Shown here: positions 15,803 to 26,300 of the stretch, in pieces | Numbering within the stretch: position 1 is the stretch's first letter | Layout of the letters: every line of letters begins with the position of its first letter | Origin: Pedobacter segetis | Lineage (GTDB): Bacteria > Bacteroidota > Bacteroidia > Sphingobacteriales > Sphingobacteriaceae | Direction of reading: 5' to 3' | Assembly (NCBI RefSeq): GCF_016623585.1 | Contig: NZ_JAEHFY010000015.1 | Span: 1 to 64,000 of the forward strand | DNA: 64,000 nucleotides | The notes under the pieces: model-generated | What the model was told of the DNA's origin: nothing | The model's database searches: none | The model's input: the letters and a program-made list of their open reading frames with translations, nothing else | Made by a program: the position numbers and the translations under genes

Positions 15803-18415
15803 ATGGAAAATATCACTGAATTTAGGTGGTATAATAGGATACTTAAACTTGTTTTAAGTATCCTATTTATGCTTAGTTTTAATTTGTCAAATGCACAATC
15901 TAGCAAAAAAGGGGTGTGCATGATAACTACAAGGACAGATGGAAAATGGATTTATCAAATCCAACAGTTAAATGCTAAATCTCATTACAGATGGGATCTT
16001 AAACTAGATCCTAACGAACCTGAAGGCATTCCCTATGTCCCAATGATTGTGGGAAGACCGGCTCCGACTCAAGCAGACTTTGATTATTTGAACACTAATA
16101 AATCCAGCTTTACCCATCTATTGGGTTATAATGAGCCAGATGCCCCTCCAGGAAAACAAGGCCACATGAGTGTGGATAGTGCCTTGATGTTCTGGCCAAA
16201 ATTAATGGAAAATGGGCTGATTTTGGGTAGTCCTGCAGGTACAAATGCACTGGGTAGCTGGATGAAACAGTTTATGACCTCGGTACAACAGAAGAATTAT
16301 AGGGTCGATTTTGTTCCCATACATTGGTATGGGCCTCCAAGTGTTAGTACTTTTTTAAATCATGTAAAAGCTGTTCATAATGAGTACCATAAACCGGTAT
16401 GGATTACTGAATTTTCACCTGCAGATGGTGATTCAGATAAAGCTGCAGGAATAGTAAATAAGTACACAGAAGCTCAATCATTCAGCTTCATGAAAGCGGT
16501 TTTAGATAGTCTTGAAAATCCTAATTATTCATTTGTACAGCGGTATTTTTGGTTTTCTAATTCACCACCTGATGATTGGTCTTTAGGGCGTTCCTCCTTA
16601 TATGATTATGACGGCGCATTAACTCCTATTGGGCAATACTATTCTAATTTTAAAGAAATAAATACTAAAACGCCTACAGTTAACCCATTGGTTGCTTGGA
16701 ATGTATTTAATCAAAGTCAGTCTGGTTTACAAGGGTTAGCACCCAAAACATTAAACTCATCTTTAGAAAGTGTTGGTTTTACTAAGGGCAACGGCATCAC
16801 CATGCTCACTGCAAATAATAATTTATGGGGCGCAACAGGTTGGTCGCTTGATAAAACTAAAATCAATACTGCTATAGCAGATAGTCAGTTTGTAGAATTC
16901 AGCATTAGTCCTAAGCAGGGCAAAGTACTTTCTTTAAGCAAAATTGGTGATTTTAAAATTATAATATCTTCCACAGGCCCTATTTACTACAGACTGCAAT
17001 ATGCTATTAATGAAGGTGAGTATAAAGGAATTACTACCTGGTCTGTTAATAGGCCGTCAACCACTACAGTTTTTCAATTGGAGAATATCGACCTTTCTTT
17101 TCTGCCAGATTTGCAGAATATTCCTTACGGAAAAACAATTAAATTTAGGCTAATTCCTTATAATGCAACATCATCTGCCGGGCAGTTTTATTTTGGAAAT
17201 CGTTTAGACGAAAACTGTTTAGCTATTGAAGGAAATATTAAGTCTTTTGAATCTTCTGGAACAACAACAGCAGTAGATTTAGCTTCGTGGAACTTTAAGG
17301 ATGAGGTACTTAATGGCCGTCAGAATATGTTGCCTACCTTGTTAAATTCAGCACTCGTTGCAACCGGTTTAACTAAAGGTTCGGGCATTAAGACTGATGA
17401 AATCACCTATTCAAAAGTTTGGGGCGGAAGAGCCTGGCATACCTCTGCATCAAAACCAGGTTTTTCAATTATTGATTCTGCTGTAAGAAATAGGAAATAT
17501 TTAACCTTTAGTTTTCAAACACAGGCAGATAAATTGGTTTCATTTACAGAAATTAACCCTTTTATTGCTATGATTTCTAGGCTTGGACCTGATGAATACA
17601 CCATTCAATACGCTTTAAATAGCGATTATAAAGACATTGCCACTTTAACAATTCCGTTAGTGCGTACAGCAGGTACAGCTACAAAGGCTTTTACCTTTCC
17701 TAATGTAGACCTTTCGGGTATATCAGAACTTCAAAATATAGCCCCTGGGAGAAGTATAAACTTCCGAATCGTTCCTTATGGTGCTACAGACGCTAGTTAC
17801 GGACAGTTTTATTTAGGAGATAACCTGTCTAATGGAATTTCATTTGGTTTTAAAGGCTTTGTCAGCACATTATTGCCTGTTAAGCTTTCCTCTTTTTCTG
17901 CCAAAAGAAGAAATGAATTTGTTGATATCCAATGGACAACTTCTTCAGAAATGAATTTTAACCATTTTATTTTAGAAAGAAAACAGGGTAGTGGTGATTT
18001 TGAAGAAATTTACCGGGCAAATTCTTCTGGATTCTCCACGGGAGGTAAATATAGCTTTACAGATGAGTTTAAATCTTTTGATACACAATACTACCGTCTT
18101 AAAATGGTGGATAATGACGGAACCATAGTTTATAGTTATATCATCGCTCAGCAACCGATAGTTGGTGCTGAAGATCAATCCATAAGTTTATATCCTAATC
18201 CTGCAATTTCAGAAGTTACCGTTTCTTATCCGCCTGCAACCGCTAATAGTTTGTTGAGAATATATGGGACAGATGGGAAGCTATATGCTGAATATCCGCT
18301 TTTAAAAGAGAGTATCTTTAAAAAAGTTGATGTTTCCAACTTAAAAAGTGGCTACTATATAGTTATTTATAATAATTCGTCTACATCAAAAAGCTTAAAA
18401 TTTATAAAAAACTAA
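15803..18415 (+). CDS. GH128 endo-beta-1,3-glucanase paralogue with two repeat domains and T9SS tail
   Basis: 870 aa. The signal sequence is long (cleavage near NAQS, about residue 33). The GH128 core shares KKGVCMITTRTDGKWI, VGRPAPT, LLGYNEPDAPPG (E111) and WITEFSPADG (E203) with the upstream gene. Two copies of the repeat domain follow (about 296-487 and 491-690), then an LPVKLSSFSAKR Ig-like stalk and a type A sorting domain (ISLYPNPA ... SLKFIKN). The stalk is a common T9SS linker not present in the paralogue. Start and stop are tightly packed with both neighbours, TAATG linking it to the GH43 gene. A recent duplicate specialised for a related linkage or branch pattern is likely (inference). 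Confidence 0.85.
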   Translation: MENITEFRWYNRILKLVLSILFMLSFNLSNAQSSKKGVCMITTRTDGKWIYQIQQLNAKSHYRWDLKLDPNEPEGIPYVPMIVGRPAPTQADFDYLNTNKSSFTHLLGYNEPDAPPGKQGHMSVDSALMFWPKLMENGLILGSPAGTNALGSWMKQFMTSVQQKNYRVDFVPIHWYGPPSVSTFLNHVKAVHNEYHKPVWITEFSPADGDSDKAAGIVNKYTEAQSFSFMKAVLDSLENPNYSFVQRYFWFSNSPPDDWSLGRSSLYDYDGALTPIGQYYSNFKEINTKTPTVNPLVAWNVFNQSQSGLQGLAPKTLNSSLESVGFTKGNGITMLTANNNLWGATGWSLDKTKINTAIADSQFVEFSISPKQGKVLSLSKIGDFKIIISSTGPIYYRLQYAINEGEYKGITTWSVNRPSTTTVFQLENIDLSFLPDLQNIPYGKTIKFRLIPYNATSSAGQFYFGNRLDENCLAIEGNIKSFESSGTTTAVDLASWNFKDEVLNGRQNMLPTLLNSALVATGLTKGSGIKTDEITYSKVWGGRAWHTSASKPGFSIIDSAVRNRKYLTFSFQTQADKLVSFTEINPFIAMISRLGPDEYTIQYALNSDYKDIATLTIPLVRTAGTATKAFTFPNVDLSGISELQNIAPGRSINFRIVPYGATDASYGQFYLGDNLSNGISFGFKGFVSTLLPVKLSSFSAKRRNEFVDIQWTTSSEMNFNHFILERKQGSGDFEEIYRANSSGFSTGGKYSFTDEFKSFDTQYYRLKMVDNDGTIVYSYIIAQQPIVGAEDQSISLYPNPAISEVTVSYPPATANSLLRIYGTDGKLYAEYPLLKESIFKKVDVSNLKSGYYIVIYNNSSTSKSLKFIKN

Positions 18416-19479
18416 TGTTAAAAAAAGTCAGTTATATCTTTTATATCGGTTTAATAGTATTATTCACGAATGCCTGTAAAACTTTGGCACAATCAAATAA
18501 AAACGCTGAAGTAAAAAGTAAACAATTCAAGCCTGGTTTGCCATGGCTAGATAACCATGGGATTCCTATTAATGCACATGGAGGAGGCGTTATTTTTTAT
18601 AATGGAATTTACTATTGGTATGGGGAGCATAAATTGCCCGGCAAATCTGAATTAGAAATGGCAGATGGTGGTATACATTGCTATTCCTCTAAAGACTTAT
18701 TGAATTGGAAAGATGAAGGCCTGGTTTTATCTGTAAAATACGATGATAGTAAAAGCGATATTGCTTATGGATGTATTTTAGAACGTCCGAAAGTTATTTA
18801 TAATAGTCAGACAAAAAAGTTCAATGCATTTTTTAAACTTTATCCGAAAGGAACAGGCTATTTGAAAGGTTATATAGGTGTTGCTACAGCTGATAAGCCA
18901 AACGGACCTTTTATCTATCAGCATAAATTTTTAGGTGCCGATTCTGATTTTGGTTCCGGGGATTTTGCCATGTTTAAAGATCAAGATAATACCGTGTACC
19001 ATTTTACTGTAAGAAAGCCAGATAAAACTTTTGTAATTGGCAAACTCGAGGACGATTATTTGTTTGCCCGATCTAAAAGTTACTTCTTAGCTAAAGGGAT
19101 AGAGCCACATACAGAAGCGCCAGCGCTAATTTCACGTAATGGAAAATATTATTTAATAGGTTCTGGTTCTAGCAGTTGGGACCCAAACGCTGCCCGGTCT
19201 TTTGTGGCTGATTCTGTTAATGGTTTGTATACTGATACAGGAAATCCTACTTCGGGGATTAACCCATATAATAATTTGGGTGCAGAAAAAACTTTTGGAG
19301 GTCAGATATCATATATCATTCCAGTTCAAGGAAAAAAAGATGCGTATATAGCCATGTTTGATGTTTGGAAACCTAATGAACCCATTAATGGACTATATAT
19401 CTGGTTGCCGTTGACTTTCAAAGATGGTAAACCAGAGATTGTTTGGAAAGATAAATGGGATTTATCATTTTTTAAATAA
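18415..19479 (+). CDS. GH43 family glycosidase, exo-beta-1,3-galactanase-like (lipoprotein)
   Basis: 354 aa lipoprotein (LFTNAC, Cys about 21). Five-bladed propeller pattern: INAHGGGVIFYNGIYYWYGE, HCYSSKDLLNWKDEG, LERPKVIYN, FNAFFKLYP, GSGDFAMFKD, HTEAPALISRNGKYYLIGSG. The AHGGG.....YYWYGE opening in place of the usual R-D-P with base Asp is typical of GH43 subfamily 24 and relatives, known for exo-beta-1,3-galactanases with an altered catalytic base. Subfamily is a recognition call made without alignment. Overlaps both neighbouring genes by one base, so it is translationally coupled. Confidence 0.75.
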   Translation: MLKKVSYIFYIGLIVLFTNACKTLAQSNKNAEVKSKQFKPGLPWLDNHGIPINAHGGGVIFYNGIYYWYGEHKLPGKSELEMADGGIHCYSSKDLLNWKDEGLVLSVKYDDSKSDIAYGCILERPKVIYNSQTKKFNAFFKLYPKGTGYLKGYIGVATADKPNGPFIYQHKFLGADSDFGSGDFAMFKDQDNTVYHFTVRKPDKTFVIGKLEDDYLFARSKSYFLAKGIEPHTEAPALISRNGKYYLIGSGSSSWDPNAARSFVADSVNGLYTDTGNPTSGINPYNNLGAEKTFGGQISYIIPVQGKKDAYIAMFDVWKPNEPINGLYIWLPLTFKDGKPEIVWKDKWDLSFFK

Positions 19480-20282
19480 TGATGCAAATAAAAACAATAA
19501 TTAGCTGTCTGTTTTTCCTTATGATGTTGCAGGGTTGTTCAAAGAGGACTTTAAAGCAAAAGGAAAGTAAAATTAATACTATAGTACATTCTAAGTATAT
19601 ACCAGTTGGATATCAATTAGAATTTAATGATGAATTTGATCAGCTTGTTCTCGATTTAAAAAAATGGAAATATAGACTTGGTGTGAAGAGCGGTGGTGGT
19701 TATGCTTCTAAAGAAATAGAAGAAAATGTGTATTTGGCAGATGGGAAATTAATAGTTAGAGGTGTATATAAAGATCCAAAAGCAGAAGGCTCTAATTCTG
19801 GTGGAGGGGTAATTTCTATACCTCATTTCAAGTATGGTTATTATGAAGCTCGCGTAAAAACTCAAAGTGGTGCTTTTTGGCATTCATCCTTCTGGACCTA
19901 TAATACAAAAGACACCAAAAAAGCAACAGAAATAGATATTTTTGAACGTGATTCCCAGTATGACATTCCAGATGGAATTGTTAAAATCCGCCAAAACGTA
20001 ATTCAGCATTCCTCTGGCAAACCAATTACTTTAAAGGGAAGCATAAAACTTCCTTTAGAGTTTGACCCATCAAAAGATTACCATATATACGGGATGCTTT
20101 GGGAAGAAAGCTCAGTCAAGTTTTATGTAGATGGAGTGTTAACCAATACCATTTCTTATCCTGAAGATAAATATTTGCATGATGAAACGGCTATTTTTCT
20201 ATCTATGATTGCAAGAAATACAGCAGCAGAAAATACAGCATGCTACTTTGATTACGTCAGATTTTATTCAAAAAGCAATTAA
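19479..20282 (+). CDS. GH16 family endo-glycosidase (lipoprotein)
   Basis: 267 aa, lipoprotein signal (MMLQGC, Cys 20). Jelly-roll GH16 features: LEFNDEFDQ near the N-terminus, KYGYYEARVKTQSG, and the catalytic ExDxxE as EIDIFE (E151 nucleophile, D153, E156 acid/base), then YGMLWEESSVKFYVDG. The family covers laminarinases, agarases, porphyranases and galactanases; the GH128 neighbours favour a beta-1,3-linked substrate, but this is not decided by sequence. Translation is coupled to the GH43 gene; ATG at 19479 or 19482 are both possible. Confidence 0.82.
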   Translation: MMQIKTIISCLFFLMMLQGCSKRTLKQKESKINTIVHSKYIPVGYQLEFNDEFDQLVLDLKKWKYRLGVKSGGGYASKEIEENVYLADGKLIVRGVYKDPKAEGSNSGGGVISIPHFKYGYYEARVKTQSGAFWHSSFWTYNTKDTKKATEIDIFERDSQYDIPDGIVKIRQNVIQHSSGKPITLKGSIKLPLEFDPSKDYHIYGMLWEESSVKFYVDGVLTNTISYPEDKYLHDETAIFLSMIARNTAAENTACYFDYVRFYSKSN

Positions 20283-20320
20283 AATTTATTATAAACAATT
20301 AGGTTATTATTAAAATAGTT

Positions 20321-22859
20321 ATGTCATTTATAAAAACGAGCATTAAAAATAGGTATGTGTTTTTTCGAAAATTTAGAAATATCCCTTTTTTAAAATCTTT
20401 AAGATTCATATACATTGCAGCATTACTTATTGCTTGTAATACTCCAAAGATGGCAGTAATAAAAACAAATAAACCATCTTTTAGCGGTATTTATTCCCAT
20501 TTAGCTTATTATAACAATGAAGGCGAATGTGGCACAGGTGCTGTTGTGCCGTTGGGCTAATAGGTTATGGGTTATAAGTTATGGTCCGCACAAACCCTTC
20601 GGTTCTTCTGATAAGCTTTATGAGATAGCCAATGATTTAAAACAAATTGTAAGAGAAGAAAGTGTAGGAGGAACCTCTGCAAATCGCATGATTCATAGAG
20701 AATCTATGCAACTAAACATTGGCCCATATTTTATAGACACAAATAGAAACGTTCGTGTTTTAAATCCAAAAGAAGTGCCAGGTAGATTTACCGGTACGGC
20801 TCGTCATTTAACCAATCCTTCAGAAAAATTATACATAGCCACTATGGAAGAAGGTTTTTATGAAGTTGATGTAAATTCTTTAAAAACAAACACCTTATAT
20901 GAAGACGGGAACATTCTTAAGGAAAGAAACAAAACTAAAGACTTTAGTGAATTGTTACCGGGAGCTCATGGTAAAGGTTTATATTCTGGTCAGGGAGTAA
21001 TGGTTTACTCTAATAATGGAGATGCTGATGCAAAAGCTTACAGCCAGTTTGACATACCATCAGGGGTTTTAGCAGAATGGAACGGTAAAGATTGGAAGGT
21101 AATTAGAAGAAATCAGTTTGTTGAGGTAACTGGTCCGGGTGGTATTTATGGAAACAAGCATCCAGAAATCGATCCGATTTGGGCCACAGGATGGGATAAT
21201 AAGTCTATTTTACTGGGTGTACGAGATTATAAAAAAGGCTGGTCTTTTTTCCGATTACCTAAAGCCAGCCATAGTTATGACGGCGCACATGGCTGGAATA
21301 CAGAATGGCCAAGAATCCGAGATGTTGGTACATCTAAAAAACCTGATTATTTAATGACTATGCATGGAATGTTTTGGACTTTTCCTGGTAATTTTTCATC
21401 AAATTTAAGCGCTGGAATAAGGCCTCAATCTGCTTATTTAAAAGTAATTGGTGATTTTACCCGCTGGCAGAATCAATTAGTTTTCGGTTGCGATGATGCC
21501 GCAAAAAACGAATTCTTAAATAAAAGAAAAATTAAAGGAATTACTACCGGTCCAGGCCAGTCTAATTCTAATCTCTGGTTTACTTCTTTAGATCAAACCC
21601 AAAAATTGGGACCAAATACAGCAGAAGGCGCAATTTGGTTAAAAGAAAATGTAGAAGCCAATAAACCTTCAGAACCTTTTTTGTTTGCCGGTTGGGAAAA
21701 CAGAAATACTTGGGTTTTAAATGAAGGAAATGAGTCAGTTACTTTGAAAATTGAAGTTGATATTAATGGAGACAATAACTGGGAGCTTTTACAAACTTTA
21801 AAAGCAGAGCCTGGGAAAGCGATAAATATACTTTTTGAGGCTAAGCAAAAAGGAGAATGGATAAGGGCTATTTCAGATAAAGCATCTATACTGACATTCC
21901 ATTTGTCCTATACAGACTTGAGTAGATTTAATAATAAAATATCATCCATTTTTAATGGAATTGAAACTGTAGCGAATAGTAATTATAAGGCAGGTCTGTT
22001 ATATAGTTTAGGTGATAATCGCAGAATTTTAGGTGTTCTATCAGGAGAGATTACAAAAGATGTTTTCAAAGAAAATGGTTATTATGAGCTAAATGAGCAA
22101 ATGCAACTGGTGAGAAAGGATGATACTAAAACAGCAGATTTCATCAGAGATAAATTTACTTTTCCTAAAAATAATTTTTCTGTCGAAGAATCTTCAATTT
22201 TAATAGTTGACGATAAAAATAGACGCTGGAGATTACCGTTAGGTGAAAGTACTTTTACAGATTTAACAAAAAACGGCTTAAGCAGGGTCTGCCGCGAAGT
22301 TTCTACTGAGAGAGATTTGATGAATTTGCAAGGTACATTTTATGAACTACCTGCGGAAAATGCAGATGGTTTCGCTAAAATAAGACCGATAACTTCTCAC
22401 AATCTTGCAATATATGATTATGCTTCTTATAGAGGGATGCTGGTACTAACAGGTATTAAAAACATTTCAAAAAATGCCGAGCATATCATTACTTCAAACG
22501 ATGGAAAAGCCAAAGTTTGGGTAGGCGCAATAGATGATTTATGGCAGTTGGGTAAGCCTATGGGTCATGGTGGTCCATGGAAAGATAGCCAAGTAACTAA
22601 AAATATTCCCTCTGATCCTTATTTGATAGGTTTTTATGATAAGAGAAGTGTATCTATTTCACACCATTCAGATAAAGTTGTGAAATTTAAAATAGAAGTG
22701 GAGCCAATTGGACATGGTCCTTGGATGTTATACAAAGAAGTAGAAGTTCAACCAGGTAAAACTTTTAATTATACATTCCCTGATGGTTTTCAAGCTCGAT
22801 GGATAAGATTTGTTTCATGTGATGATTGTAAAGCAACGGCTTGGCTTAATTACGAATAA
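20321..22859 (+). pseudogene. Large lipoprotein of unknown function, split by a frameshift
   Basis: Two overlapping frames form one gene. The first (20321-20560) gives a lipoprotein signal (ALLIAC, Cys about 39) and ends in ECGTGAVVPLG; the second resumes as WANRLWVISYGPHKPFGSSD. Removing one T at 20552-20553 yields an uninterrupted VPWANRLWVISYGPH, so the original protein was about 845 aa. It is a beta-rich, propeller-like sequence with two copies of a C-terminal-type module (EPFLFAGWENRNTWVLN near 21680 and DPYLIGFYDKRSVSISH near 22615). No catalytic motif is recognised. It closes the first PUL operon, 38 bases after GH16. The second frame alone would lack a signal peptide. Confidence 0.7.
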
Positions 22860-22930
22860 TGTTCACTACTAATATCAGTAAAGATTCATAAATGAATTTA
22901 AACCGTTAAAACGGTTCCTTGGCAAAAATT

Positions 22931-22966
22931 TAATATAGCCCAAGGATTAATCCTTGGGCTATATTA
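22931..22966. terminator. 36-bp perfect palindrome, probable terminator
   Basis: The sequence around GGATTAATCC is palindromic over all 36 bases (stem AATATAGCCCAAGGATT with its complement), 71 bases after the frameshifted lipoprotein gene and before the SusC promoter region. It likely ends transcription of the first operon. The 517-base gap 22860-23376 also holds operator site C and is otherwise AT-rich without a gene. Confidence 0.6.
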
Positions 22967-23208
22967 ACTCTAAAACTAGCCATGGATTCATCCATTTTCT
23001 TCATATTTTATTTTTATGACAGATTTAGGATAACCAATTTTACTTATAAATCTTGAAACTTTTCTAGATATCAGATTAATTCATTTCCGTAGTGTATTTG
23101 TAAAAAGCAGCAATAATTCTTTTATGCTATTTTATAGAAATTATTGATCTCAAATATTTTATTTAAATGATAGATATTGAAATAAAATAAATCATGGAAT
23201 TGATTTTT

Positions 23209-23238
23209 GGGAGCATTCCCAATTTTGGGAATGCTCCC
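23209..23238. promoter_or_regulatory. Paired palindromic operator, site C
   Basis: GGGAGCATTCCC (23209-23220) and GGGAATGCTCCC (23227-23238) lie 139 bases before the susC start. The halves are also inverse complements of each other, so the pair forms one larger dyad with a 6-base spacer (centres 18 bp apart). Confidence 0.7.
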
Positions 23239-23285
23239 AATTTAATATACTTTTTCTTATAGGCTAATTATTGGGCACTCTATAT

Positions 23286-23293
23286 TACATTTG
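23286..23293 (+). promoter_or_regulatory. Candidate -7 promoter element of the susCD operon
   Basis: TACATTTG matches the Bacteroidota -7 consensus TAnnTTTG, 48 bases downstream of operator site C and about 85 bases before the susC ATG. No well-spaced -33 TTTG is seen, so the call is tentative. Confidence 0.35.
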
Positions 23294-23376
23294 GATAACC
23301 GGTTATAAAAATTAATATAAACTTCATTTAAAATCAGTAATTATTTGAAGTTAAACCAAAACCAATAATTAAAAAT

Positions 23377-26300
23377 ATGAAGCAATTTTATAAAAGAAGT
23401 TTGTTTATCTTATTTAGTATGGTATTCTGCCATTTAACATGTGATGCACAAGTTGTTAGTATAAGAGGTGTAATTAGAGAAGAAGCCAGTGGCGAAACTA
23501 TTCCTGGGGCTTCAATTAGGGTTAAAGACGGGAAAATTACAACAATTTCAGATATTGATGGTAAATTTAATTTAAATGGGTTGAAACCTAGTGACGCTTT
23601 GATTATTACTTATATAGGATATTCTGACAAGACGGTACCCATCTCTCAAGCTAAAAACGGGGTTCTCAATATTTCACTTAGTATCAGTTCAACACGATTA
23701 GAGGAAGTAGTTGTTAATGTAGGATATGGACAGCAAAGAAAAAGTGAGCTTACTGGTTCAATTGGGATAATAGGAGCAGATCAGATGGATAAATTTTCTG
23801 GGGGATCAGTAATTACAAGTTTACAAGGTAAAATTGCTGGTTTGCAGGTAACTACTATTTCCGGGGAGCCAGGAGCGGGCGCAAGTATCACGTTGAGGGG
23901 TTTGTCTTCTATTAACGGCGCCAGTGAGCCTTTAATTATCATTGACGGCGTCCCGGTAAATAACGATCCTTATACAGCACCGATTGATAACGCGGGCTTT
24001 AGCCCTTTAAATGATTTAAATCCTTCGGATATAGAATCTATTGAGGTGCTCAAGGATGCTGCATCTGCTTCAATTTATGGTTCTAGAGCATCAAATGGGG
24101 TGATATTGATAACCACTAAAAGAGGTGTTTCTACTAAAGCGCAGTTCAATGTTTCGTTGAACAGTAGCATGGTGAATATCACCCGTACGATCGGGGTACT
24201 CAACGGACCGGAGTTCAGGTCCGCCTATACCGACGCGATAGTCAACGCGACGGGGAACTATACCACCCAGATCCCGTTGATCGATTCCTTACATCCCTAT
24301 TACCGTAATTCTATCGACTGGCAGAACCTCGCCTACCAGAACACCTTACAGTACAAGGCCGATCTGAGCGTGAGCGGTGCATCGGTAGATAAGAGTATGG
24401 ATTATTATATCAGCGGAAGCTATAGAAATCTGAACCCGGTGGTAGTTGGAACTAATTATACGCAGGCCAGTGGATCGGCAAAGGTTAACTACAAACTAAA
24501 TAAAACAATATCAGGATCATCCAACCTAAACGTAAGTAACAATAATTATTCAAGGCAAAACTCAAATATAATAGGTACTTATATTAGGCTGTTTCCCGTG
24601 TATAATCCTTATGATCCATATACTGGAGATCTGGTGGTTACCTATCCTGGCGGAAGATTGAACCCGCTAGCGGTGGCAGAGTATTCCACAAACGATATCG
24701 ACAGGACAAGATACCTGCTGACGCAGAACCTGAGTTTTAAAATCACAAAAGGCTTAGAGTTTAAAACCAAAGCGTCTTACGATTATAGTTTTACGGAGTC
24801 ACAGTATAATGTTCCTCCAAAACTGCTGGTTGGGAGCAATTCTGCCCCGGGAGGAAGTTATAGTCCTTCCAAGAACACTTCATTTGTTAATGAGAATACG
24901 TTAAATTATACAAAAACAATTAATAAAAATCACAACATCAACTTGCTTTTGGGGGAATCCTATCAGGAATTCGATACAAAATATCTTTATTTATATGGTA
25001 TAAATCCTATAGATAACACCATAACAACAGTGGGTGGTTATACTACACTTTCAAGTTTTAGCCAAACAGAATCTCAATATGCATTGGCTTCACTTTTTGG
25101 AAGAGCAAACTATAACTATAAGTACAAATATATATTTTCAGGTGTTTTAAGGGCTGATGCTTCTTCTCGGTTTGGTAGTAATAATAGAACTGCTTATTTT
25201 CCATCTATATCGGGTGCTTGGCGTTTTACTAAAGAAAATTATTTTAAGAACAAATCAAAATGGCTATCTGATGGAAAATTGAGAGTTGGTTATGGAATAA
25301 CTGGTAACCAAAATATCGGAAATTATTCAAGTCAGGGAATATATGCAAAGGCGGGTACTTATGGGCTTGACTACGGTATAACGAATACCACTTTACCTAA
25401 TAAGGATTTGAAATGGGAGAGGACAAAGCAGTTTGATACTGGCGTTGATTTGAGTTTTCTGGAATCAAGGATTAACCTTACTGCTGATTTCTATATTAAA
25501 AACTCTTATGACTTGTTGTTCAACGTTCAAATACCATCACAAACCGGCTATGGCAGTATCCCCTATAATTTTGGTAGCCTAACAAATAAAGGGATTGACC
25601 TAGAATTATCCGGTATTATTTTAGATAAGGCTTTAAGCTGGAAATCCACTTTCACATTTGGTTTAAACAGGAACAAAGTCACCTCGCTGCCTAATAATGA
25701 GGATTATAACCCAAATGGATATAGTTTGGCTAGAGTAGGACAACCTGTTGGCGTTTTTTATGGATACCGATCATTGGGTGTATATGCAAAAGATGCAGAT
25801 AATGTTTATAAAACAAATCCTGATGGAAGTGTGATACCTTATCGCAAAGGTTCTAGTAACGGTCCAATCTATAAAGGAGGAGATTCTATTTTCCAAGATG
25901 TAAACGGAGATGGAATTATCGGTCTGGAAGACCAGCAGATCATAGGAGACCCGACTCCTGATTTTTTTGGTGGCTTTCAAAATACTTTTAATTATAAAAA
26001 CTTCAATTTTAGTTTTTTCATCAATTATGTAGTAGGTAATGATATTTATAACAAATTGAGAAAAGATACGGATGGTGGGATATATGATACCAATTATACT
26101 ACCGACGTTTTAAGAAGATGGAGGCAACAAGGAGATGTAACAGATGTTCCAAAATTAGTTAAGGGTGATCCTATGGAAAACAATGCAATCTCAACCCATT
26201 TTATCGAAGACGGCTCGTTCATCAGGCTTCAAAACATCTCTTTAAGTTATAAACTGCCATCAAAAACAATAAAGAAATTTGGCTTCAGTGCAATAAACTT

